Shown: piece by piece, positions 37,484 through 44,381 of the stretch
How positions within the stretch are numbered: the first letter of the stretch is position 1
How the letters are laid out: the number at the start of each line of letters is the position of its first letter
Source: Opitutia bacterium
Lineage (GTDB): Bacteria > Verrucomicrobiota > Verrucomicrobiia > Opitutales > Seribacteraceae
Reading direction: 5' to 3'
Length of the DNA stretch: 44,381 bases
NCBI GenBank assembly: GCA_018645725.1
Contig: JABGWD010000217.1
Span: 1 to 44,381, forward strand
Notes under the pieces: generated by a model
Database searches by the model: none
The model's input: the letters and a program-made list of their open reading frames with translations, nothing else
What the model was told of the DNA's origin: nothing
Position numbers and translations under genes: made by a program

Positions 37484-37960
37484 TCACAAATTGAAGCTCT
37501 CCCCGCAACTGCAACTTGCCTTTGCGTTGGGATTCGAGAACTTGAATCCTCCGCCCACAAGCTTGTCGGAAAACTCCAAGGTCGTTCCGCGCAGATAAAG
37601 AGCCGTTTTGGAATCGACCAGCAAACGGACTCCCTCACTCAATACCGTGATGTCCCCGACTTTTCCACCCTCCGTAAACTTCATCTTGTAGGAAAGCCCA
37701 TTGCACCCTCCGCCCGTTATGCGAATCCGCAGAAATTCCCCGGTGCCCTCTCTCTCGATGAGTTGGAAAATCTTGCAGGCAGCGGGCTCCGTTACCCTCA
37801 CCAATTTTTCGTTTCCCTGCAATACGCCGGGTGGAAGTTCTGCCAAATCGTTCACTTGTCCAAGAATATGCAGTTTTGAAATTTCCGCAACGCTGACTTT
37901 GCCTTCATCGGGAAGATTGACTTCTTGCAAAACCACGATCCCCCTCGAGAAAGAATTCCA
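37484..37960 (-). CDS. HesB/IscA/ErpA-type iron-sulfur cluster assembly protein
   Basis: VTEPAACKIFQLIE, LRIRITGGGCNGLSYKMKF, NPNAKASCSCGESFNL (C...CxC). N-terminal start uncertain; ORF track start 38005 overlaps lpxA. Confidence 0.85.
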   Translation of the reverse strand, partial: WNSFSRGIVVLQEVNLPDEGKVSVAEISKLHILGQVNDLAELPPGVLQGNEKLVRVTEPAACKIFQLIEREGTGEFLRIRITGGGCNGLSYKMKFTEGGKVGDITVLSEGVRLLVDSKTALYLRGTTLEFSDKLVGGGFKFSNPNAKASCSCGESFNL

Positions 37961-38705
37961 CGAAAGATCGTCCCAGTGAGGTTTTTGGAGGGGACGAACC
38001 ATCAATGATTCCCTTTGCCCGCCGGGTGGGATTGCCGGTTTTCATCAGGATCTCGCGATAGCATTCCTTCAATTCGGTTCTTTCGTCTCGCGTTGCCCCT
38101 CTTCTTTTCAAGCCGACCAAGTTAAGCCCGCAAGCACGGTTCCTCCCCGAAACAGTGACCTGAGGAGGCACGTCCGCGGAGATTTCGGCCAAGCCGCCAA
38201 TCATGGCGCCCTCACCCACCCTGATAAACTGGTGCAAGCCAGCGCCTCCGCCTACGAAAACATCCGTTCCAAGGCTGACGTGTCCTCCAAGCAAGGCCCC
38301 ATTGGCCAAAATCGTCTTGTCCCCAACATCGCAGTCATGGGCTACGTGAGAATATCCCATGAGAAAGCAGTCCCGGCCAATTGCGGTTCGTCCATTCTCG
38401 TACATCGATCTGTGTACGGTTACGCCCTCACCCAACCTTGTCCCATCCCCGAGCGAAGTGCCGGAGGGGGTATCCGGATCAAAGGACAAATGCTGAGGAT
38501 CTCCTCCCACCACGCAGAAATGGCCGATTCTGACGTCCTTGCCCAAAGTGGTGGATTTTTTGAGTACTGCGTGAGAATCAATCGAGCTGCCGTCTCCCAC
38601 GCTAACGCCTGCCTCTATGATGGAATAGGCTCCCACGATGACGTTCGCCCCCACCTCCGAGTCTGGGTCGATGATTGCAGTCGGATGGATGGAACGGGTC
38701 TTCAT
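37905..38705 (-). CDS. lpxA: Acyl-ACP--UDP-N-acetylglucosamine O-acyltransferase
   Basis: MKTRSIHPTAIIDPDSEVGANVIVGAYSII hexapeptide repeats, SHVAHDCDVGDKTILANGALLGGHV; ATG 38705 overlaps the upstream stop. Confidence 0.93.
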   Translation of the reverse strand: MKTRSIHPTAIIDPDSEVGANVIVGAYSIIEAGVSVGDGSSIDSHAVLKKSTTLGKDVRIGHFCVVGGDPQHLSFDPDTPSGTSLGDGTRLGEGVTVHRSMYENGRTAIGRDCFLMGYSHVAHDCDVGDKTILANGALLGGHVSLGTDVFVGGGAGLHQFIRVGEGAMIGGLAEISADVPPQVTVSGRNRACGLNLVGLKRRGATRDERTELKECYREILMKTGNPTRRAKGIIDGSSPPKTSLGRSFVEFFLEGDRGFARSQSSR

Positions 38706-39352
38706 TCCTCCTCCGGAAACATCTCCAATTGGGGTTCTCTGACCAAATCGTAAGCCTTCATCAAACACAGAATCTGAAAAATCGATTTTCCATGATAAGA
38801 CTTCGATGGCAAGGACTGACGAAGCAAGTTTTCCAACATGGAGCGCATCGTGAGCACTCCATCCACACCCAAACCTTTCAGGAAAGAGAAGGTTTCCCTG
38901 AGTTTGCCTTCGGACCGTGGCAGAGCCGGCACCACAAGCAAGCGAAGGAATTCGCCAAAGCCGGCTCCCGTCAAATCCGGACCCGACTCCAGGGATTCGG
39001 CGACCCGCTCATCCTTTGTCTCCTGCTTGAAATACTTGAGAATTCGGGCATCGCTCGTAAGGATGGAATTCGAGAAAGAAGTGTTTTCCCAGCCAAGAAG
39101 ACCAACCAGAGCGGAACGGATTTTGGTCAAGTCACTCGTAAACAAGCGAAAGCCCAAATTCGTACTGTTGCCTTGAGCCAATGGATTGAAAATCGCCATG
39201 GATGGAAGAAGATTCTGCTTTTTGGAGGAGGCTGCATCTCTTGACGAAGCAGTCCCTTTGACCAGAAAGCCGTTGCTTTCGAAATAAGACTCGACCAACT
39301 CGCGTTCCATCTCCATGGCAACTGAGCTCAGCCGGCGCCGACCGATTTCCAA
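38702..39352 (-). CDS. Hypothetical protein translationally coupled to lpxA
   Basis: 216-aa ORF with ATGA overlap to lpxA; no family recognised. Confidence 0.7.
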   Translation of the reverse strand: MEIGRRRLSSVAMEMERELVESYFESNGFLVKGTASSRDAASSKKQNLLPSMAIFNPLAQGNSTNLGFRLFTSDLTKIRSALVGLLGWENTSFSNSILTSDARILKYFKQETKDERVAESLESGPDLTGAGFGEFLRLLVVPALPRSEGKLRETFSFLKGLGVDGVLTMRSMLENLLRQSLPSKSYHGKSIFQILCLMKAYDLVREPQLEMFPEEE

Positions 39353-40455
39353 ACGCTCTCGACCTCCCCTGCTCCGACCTCTCCAATAACCTGAGAAACG
39401 CCGATTTCTTGCATCAGCACGAACCTAAGTTTGCCTGCAACGACCTTTTTGTCTGATTCCATTACGTTCATCAAGTCCGGCAACGGCAGGTGTTTGTCGA
39501 GGGCAACGGGAAGCTTGTAGGAACGAAGCAATTCGATCAGGATCTCCTCGTCATGATCCTGGCAACCACCCCGGATACGGGAAAGCCGAAGGGCACAAAC
39601 CAAGCCAATGGCAACAGCCTCACCATGCAAATAGGTACCGTAACCGGAAACCGCCTCGATCGCATGGGCAAAAGTGTGTCCGAGATTAAGGAGGGCTCGG
39701 CCGCCGGCTCCCTCGCTGGTTTCCTTCTCATCCTGTTCCACGATTCGCGCCTTGTCCGAACAGCAGCAAAAAACAATCTCCTTGAGTTCGGGACTTGATG
39801 GAGAGAGGGGAACGGTTCGCCCAACGAGTTCCTGGTAAAGAGTTGGGTTTCCAAGCATCCCGTATTTTATGACTTCCGCCATCCCGGCCGAAAATTCGCG
39901 GGAAGGAAGGGTGCGCAAGCAATCCACGTCTACGAACACTCCCCTTGGCTGATGAAAGGCGCCGACCAGGTTTTTGCCGGAAGACAGGTTGATGCCCGTC
40001 TTGCCTCCCACCGAACTGTCGACCATGGCAAGCAGGGTCGTAGGGACTTGGAAGAAAGAAATGCCACGAAGATAGGAAGCAGCGGCAAAACCGGACAGAT
40101 CACCGGTAACTCCGCCGCCTACGGCAAACAGCGCGCTCGACCTGTCGACCTTTTGCCCGGAAAGAAAGTCCCAAAGCCCAGCCAGACAATCGACCGATTT
40201 GGTCGACTCCCCCGAAGGTGCCGGGAAACAAGGTATTCCGGCCCTGAACTCCGTGCAAAAATCAGGATTTGCCTCGACCAAGCCTTCATCGAAGACCGCC
40301 ACGACCTTTCGACCTTGCTTCAAAAACCTACCGCGTTCCTCCATCAACAAGTCACCCAACCCGGAACCGATCGTTATGGGATAGGTCCTTTCCCCCAACC
40401 TGACCTCCAATTGCTTGTTTGTCCCTTCTTCCATCTTTCCTTGCTCCACTTGCAT
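39328..40455 (-). CDS. aroB: 3-dehydroquinate synthase
   Basis: RKVVAVFDEGL, ALFAVGGGVTGDLSGFAAASYLRGISFFQVPTTLLAMVDSSVGGKTGINL, NLGHTFAHAIE, LHGEAVAIG. Start near 40455; ORF-track extension overlaps ftsY. Confidence 0.97.
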   Translation of the reverse strand: MQVEQGKMEEGTNKQLEVRLGERTYPITIGSGLGDLLMEERGRFLKQGRKVVAVFDEGLVEANPDFCTEFRAGIPCFPAPSGESTKSVDCLAGLWDFLSGQKVDRSSALFAVGGGVTGDLSGFAAASYLRGISFFQVPTTLLAMVDSSVGGKTGINLSSGKNLVGAFHQPRGVFVDVDCLRTLPSREFSAGMAEVIKYGMLGNPTLYQELVGRTVPLSPSSPELKEIVFCCCSDKARIVEQDEKETSEGAGGRALLNLGHTFAHAIEAVSGYGTYLHGEAVAIGLVCALRLSRIRGGCQDHDEEILIELLRSYKLPVALDKHLPLPDLMNVMESDKKVVAGKLRFVLMQEIGVSQVIGEVGAGEVESVWKSVGAG

Positions 40456-40466
40456 TCTTGTTTTCC

Positions 40467-41399
40467 CTAGGCGGACGTTTCCGCGACAAGGGGAGGGAAG
40501 ATGGAATCGAGATAATATTCGATCGAAAAAGGCTGCAGGTCCTCCGGTGACTCGCCAAGACCGATGAAGTAAATGGGCAACCCAAGTTCCCGGTAAATCG
40601 AAACAAGAGCCCCCCCCTTCGCGGTGCCGTCCAACTTGGTTACGACCAACCCGGTAAGGCCGAATTTCTGATGAAACACCTTGGCTTGCTCCAAACCGTT
40701 CGTTCCGGTCGAACCATCGATTACGAGCCATGAATGATGAGGGGCATGCTCCTTTCTTTTTTGCAAAACCCGTCTCATCTTCGCCAACTCGTCCATCAAG
40801 TTGTCTTTCACGTGCAACCGGCCGGCAGTATCGATCAAGACAAAATCACTGCCCCGGGATTCCCCTGCGGAATAAGCGTCAAAGGCAACGGCAGCCGAAT
40901 CCGCGCCGTGATGCCCGGTCACGATTTCCAAATCAAGCCTGTCGGCCCATGACTTGAGTTGCTCCGTAGCCGCTGCCCGAAACGTATCGCAAGCCCCCAA
41001 AACCACCTTGCTGCCTTCGGTTTTCAACCGATAAGCAAGCTTGGCGCAAGTCGTGGTCTTTCCCGAGCCATTCACCCCGATCAGGCAGAGAACTTCGGGC
41101 AAGTCTTCCCCCCGCTTGAGTTCGGCCTCCGAACCGGCCAAGGTTCTCCTCAGGACAGTCCGAGCCAGAACACCCGCGTCTTCGCCGCGAAATTCTTTTT
41201 CGGTTCGATAAGCCTCTCGAATCGCATCCAATATCTCTTCCGTGGTTTCTACCCCAAAATCGCTTTCGTAAAAGGCTTCCTCTATTTGCAGAAGGCTATC
41301 CTCGTCCAGTTTGCCGCTTCCGGTCACGGAGGCAAATGCTCCCTGAATGGTTTGGGCTCCCTTTTGCAACCCTCTTTTGAATTTGGAAAAAATACCCAT
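40467..41399 (-). CDS. ftsY: Signal recognition particle receptor FtsY
   Basis: LIGVNGSGKTTTCAKLAYRL, GACDTFRAAATEQL, DTAGRLHVKDNLMDEL, TKLDGTAKGGALV. Confidence 0.98.
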   Translation of the reverse strand: MGIFSKFKRGLQKGAQTIQGAFASVTGSGKLDEDSLLQIEEAFYESDFGVETTEEILDAIREAYRTEKEFRGEDAGVLARTVLRRTLAGSEAELKRGEDLPEVLCLIGVNGSGKTTTCAKLAYRLKTEGSKVVLGACDTFRAAATEQLKSWADRLDLEIVTGHHGADSAAVAFDAYSAGESRGSDFVLIDTAGRLHVKDNLMDELAKMRRVLQKRKEHAPHHSWLVIDGSTGTNGLEQAKVFHQKFGLTGLVVTKLDGTAKGGALVSIYRELGLPIYFIGLGESPEDLQPFSIEYYLDSIFPPLVAETSA

Positions 41400-41453
41400 G
41401 ATTATACGAAAGGAAAATTCCTCGAATTATATGCCCGAACCGAACGAAACGCC

Positions 41454-42032
41454 CTACTTTGGCTGAATCAACAGAGTACAGCAAGAATACTCGACCATCT
41501 TGTTCGTACAGCAATCCTTGATCTTGAACGATTGGACCGTGAGCATGAGCAGGCGATCGCTCAAGACCCAAGTGTCCGTGACATATCCACCCGGATCCCC
41601 CATGGGAACCTGCTTGAGCTTGGGAAAGTCCCGAAACTCCCTCTTGGCTCCGTATTTCTTGACCAAACGCTCCCGGAGGTTTTGCCATTGGGGATTGAGA
41701 ATCTCGTCGAAGAAGGAAAATTGCCAACCTTTTTGACCCTCCACGAGGCAAAGGGTCAGTTTGCCTTTTTCAAGCTTGCAAGTCAGTTCGTATCGAAAGC
41801 CATTCCAGCGAACCGAGCATTTGACAAGTTCGCGGTCCCTTTCCTCGTAAATTTGGATGAAGTCGGCCTTGCGCAACTTTTCCAGAACCACTTCACGGCT
41901 ATCTCCAGCCTTCAAGTCCGAATAGATGAAACCGGATCCCAGGTTCGACATCCCGGGAGACTCGGCAAACAAGGAACAAAAACCCAACGAGAAGACGGTC
42001 AATTGGCTGAGAACGAAAGTCCTGAGTTTCAT
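41454..42032 (-). CDS. Secreted hypothetical protein
   Basis: Signal peptide MKLRTFVLSQLTVFSLGFCSLFAES; no recognised family. Confidence 0.7.
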   Translation of the reverse strand: MKLRTFVLSQLTVFSLGFCSLFAESPGMSNLGSGFIYSDLKAGDSREVVLEKLRKADFIQIYEERDRELVKCSVRWNGFRYELTCKLEKGKLTLCLVEGQKGWQFSFFDEILNPQWQNLRERLVKKYGAKREFRDFPKLKQVPMGDPGGYVTDTWVLSDRLLMLTVQSFKIKDCCTNKMVEYSCCTLLIQPK

Positions 42033-42065
42033 CTTCTTCGGAAGTGTTCGGGGGTCATTGGAAGC

Positions 42066-43232
42066 TCAAAGAGAGTAATAAACGCGCTCCAAGGCAAGCA
42101 AAGCGTAGGATGTCACGAGAATGGGGTCTCTTTCCCACCATCTGCCGTTTTCGTTGATCCAATAACCCTTGGGATCTTGCTTGTTGAGAAGTTCGAGAGC
42201 CAATTCCTTTCTCCAGTCACGTTCCTTGCCCTCCGCATCCTTGATCAACTTGATGCCGGAGAGAGAAAGCGCCTTGGCCATCGTATGATAGTAGTAATAA
42301 AGGCCTTGTTCGCCCATACCCGGGTTTTCCTTGATGCTGTAGTGCGCCTGCAACCATTCGCGAACCGCAAGGAGACGGGAATCATCCTCCTCCATCTCCG
42401 CGTAAATGAAGCTCAACAGCCCCGCATAGCTCATGCTTCCGTAGGACCGAAGAGCTTTTGAGCCATTTTTTGATTCCCGTTCACCGGCCATGCTGCTCCC
42501 TGGGAAATAAACGAATCCACCCCGATCGTCCTTATGCTGACTGACCCACTTTTCCTTGTTGGAACCCGGGAGATTCTGGCATTTCTGGACAAAGGCAATG
42601 GCGGCGTCCCAATCGAGATCCAATTCATCTCCTTCCTTGGATTTGAGAGAATGCTTGGCGTAGTAGAGTGCCTCCATGGCCAAGTGCGTATTGGACAAAT
42701 CGGAATGGGCCCATCGGGAACCATAACCTACCCCACCGTCAAAAGTGTTGTCCAATTCGCCCTTCTTGTCGAAGTCGGCTTGCTGATTGATTAAGAATTT
42801 TCGGGCCTTTCTGATGACCTCTTCGTACTTCGATTCTTTGGCTTGCAAAAGGGCCATCATGCAAATGGAGGTGTTGTAAGAGGCCAAACCCTTGCCGTAA
42901 ATCCCCCCGTCCGACTGGACTTTGGACAACACGAATCCAAATCCGGCCTTTCTGTTGTCGGCAAATTTTCCAACCAGAGAGGAGTCGGGATGCCCCAGGG
43001 TTGCCCGCAAGGCCAAACCGGTCAGGGCGGGGTATTCCGGCTCACCCCAATGTCCGGAAGTGGCATTTTGTTCGCTATTCAGCCAAGTCACTCCTTTGTC
43101 GAGAGCCCGGCCTATCTCCAGTTTCAAGGAAACGTTTTCGACGCCCTGCAATTGAAACCCGAACAAGAAAAGGAAAACGGACACAAACCATGACCCGATC
43201 GAATGAAAAAAAGGGAAACGAGGGATATTCAT
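42066..43232 (-). CDS. Secreted prenyltransferase/squalene-cyclase-like repeat protein
   Basis: ALDKGVTWLNSEQNATSGHWGEPEYPALTGLALRA, repeated alpha-toroid-type segments; N-terminal signal. Confidence 0.82.
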   Translation of the reverse strand: MNIPRFPFFHSIGSWFVSVFLFLFGFQLQGVENVSLKLEIGRALDKGVTWLNSEQNATSGHWGEPEYPALTGLALRATLGHPDSSLVGKFADNRKAGFGFVLSKVQSDGGIYGKGLASYNTSICMMALLQAKESKYEEVIRKARKFLINQQADFDKKGELDNTFDGGVGYGSRWAHSDLSNTHLAMEALYYAKHSLKSKEGDELDLDWDAAIAFVQKCQNLPGSNKEKWVSQHKDDRGGFVYFPGSSMAGERESKNGSKALRSYGSMSYAGLLSFIYAEMEEDDSRLLAVREWLQAHYSIKENPGMGEQGLYYYYHTMAKALSLSGIKLIKDAEGKERDWRKELALELLNKQDPKGYWINENGRWWERDPILVTSYALLALERVYYSL

Positions 43233-43957
43233 TCCTTCAATTTAGTCGATCTCTCATCGCGTGGCAAGTGGAAGCGGATGATTACGGGACATTCCAAAGG
43301 AGGCATCTTCGACTTGTTCGCATACCATACGTCGTCATTGTTGTTGTCATGGTCGGAACTGTTCAAGATAGAATCTTCATCCGCATAAACCGCCAAGATT
43401 GAACCGGAAGACTCGGCCATGAAGGTCCCCTCTATGAATTTCGAGCCAGTGAAGACAAGGGAATCAATAGTCATCGGTTGATCGTTTTTTTGGTTCAGCG
43501 CCAATTGCTCAATTTTTCGCTCCTGCGCGGTGCCGTTCAATTCCCAGCTCACCGTGATGGATACCCGATGACTCGAATAATCGATTTCTCTCGGTTTTTC
43601 CGCCCAGAGGTTCTCAAAAAATCCCTTGGCAGGCTTGAGCTTGAGCAAAAGAAGGGAGGTATGGATGATTTGAGGGCGAACGGGCGTTCGAAAGAGAGAT
43701 TCGTGAATTTTCCCGGATTCATGGACCACACCGTACTCAATCAAACCGTTCACCTGATTCGAAACGGCGGGCAAACTGACTGTCTTGGCTTTGCGATCGA
43801 TCAGAACCTTCCCAAATCGATACAACCCGTCGCCTGCCTTTGTTATTTCAGGCAAGCTGGTTGAATTGCTCTCACCATATTGGGTGAAAGGAAGGCAGAA
43901 CAGGATCAAAAACAACCCGATCCCTGAAGTTTGCCTACCCACGAAACTCGATTTCAT
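43229..43957 (-). CDS. Secreted YdjY-domain-like protein
   Basis: VNGLIEYGVVHESGKIHESLFRTPVRPQIIHTSLLLLKLKPA resembles the YdjY signature; ATGA overlap with the repeat protein. Confidence 0.7.
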   Translation of the reverse strand: MKSSFVGRQTSGIGLFLILFCLPFTQYGESNSTSLPEITKAGDGLYRFGKVLIDRKAKTVSLPAVSNQVNGLIEYGVVHESGKIHESLFRTPVRPQIIHTSLLLLKLKPAKGFFENLWAEKPREIDYSSHRVSITVSWELNGTAQERKIEQLALNQKNDQPMTIDSLVFTGSKFIEGTFMAESSGSILAVYADEDSILNSSDHDNNNDDVWYANKSKMPPLECPVIIRFHLPRDERSTKLKE

Positions 43958-44126
43958 TGGTAAACTTATGCCGTGCGGGGACACTTTTTGCAAATCCTTT
44001 GAGTCACTGCGTGGAAATCAACGTCCCGAACACGTCGAAAGATCGACTCTTTCTTGACCTTCAAGGACAATCGGACTTAAGTTATGGGCATAGAACTCCT
44101 AGAAACGCCCTAACCAACTTCAATCC

Positions 44127-44381
44127 ATGGATCAACAAGCGGAATACCCCGAAGAACCGATTTACGAACCCGAGGAAGGACAGGAGTACGAAGGCGCCAC
44201 CGTCGCCCCCCCTCTGGAAAGCGCATTTGGCAAATACCTGAGGGAGTATCGCCTGCTCAACAGTTTGCTCATGTCCCTCCTGTTCATGATCATCTTTTTC
44301 ATTGCGATGTGGAACTTGATCATCTACGTGGCGATTGGTGGCGAGGGTGATTCCGACTTTTCCGACGGCGGAGCGGCTCCC
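44127..44381 (+). CDS. Partial (runs off right edge) single-TM protein
   Basis: Open from ATG 44127: MDQQAEYPEEPIYEPEEGQEYEGATVAPPLESAFGKYLREYRLLNSLLMSLLFMIIFFIAMWNLIIYVAIGGEGDSDFSDGGAAP; absent from the ORF track because there is no stop in the window. Confidence 0.65.
   Translation, partial: MDQQAEYPEEPIYEPEEGQEYEGATVAPPLESAFGKYLREYRLLNSLLMSLLFMIIFFIAMWNLIIYVAIGGEGDSDFSDGGAAP

Noticed and set aside
40456-40731. N-terminal extension of the AroB ORF
   Set aside because: Lies within ftsY coding sequence in another frame; AroB starts near 40455.
40959-42461. 500-aa plus-strand ORF
   Set aside because: Antisense to ftsY and downstream secreted genes whose families or signals are clear; shadow ORF.
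1-44381. CRISPR arrays, tRNA/rRNA genes, transposases, integrases
   Set aside because: No regularly spaced repeats, no cloverleaf or rRNA sequence recognised, and no transposase-like ORF seen.

Overview
The 44.4-kb window looks like a Verrucomicrobiota-type chromosome (probably Opitutae-like; this is inference from protein style only). It is dominated by a ~24-kb minus-strand surface-polysaccharide (O-antigen-like) locus at about 8.5-34 kb, flanked by housekeeping genes. The left flank has a truncated secreted-protein gene, a TerB-like gene, yaaA, an endonuclease/exonuclease/phosphatase-family gene, two tiny coupled ORFs, obgE, ahcY and metK. The right flank has infC, crcB, an IscA/ErpA-type gene, lpxA, aroB, ftsY and a squalene-cyclase-like/YdjY-like pair. 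The glycan locus encodes rmlA, rmlB, an RmlD-superfamily protein, a WecE-type aminotransferase, GtrA, a GtrB-like GT2, a GT-C-like membrane protein, WbqC, AsnB, a CmcI-family protein, several SAM methyltransferases, a 1377-aa methyltransferase-GT2-GT2-GT4 fusion, and Wzt and Wzm separated by about 3.3 kb. Most notable observations: (1) a rhamnose gene set with no rmlC in view, whose 'RmlD' has features resembling plant/viral bifunctional 3,5-epimerase/4-reductases (NRS/ER, UER1); (2) a decayed second copy of part of that gene at ~20.5 kb, sharing a 17-bp exact in-frame match; (3) a single-nucleotide frameshift splitting a phytanoyl-CoA-dioxygenase-family gene; (4) metK-ahcY directly downstream of a methyltransferase-rich glycan locus; (5) dispersed Gtr-like components in an ABC-exporter-type locus; (6) a glycosidase-like gene whose conserved-looking N-terminus lacks an ATG/GTG/TTG start and fits a CTG overlapping the upstream stop; (7) two edge-truncated genes absent from the ORF track. 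All family calls are by eye; no searches were run.
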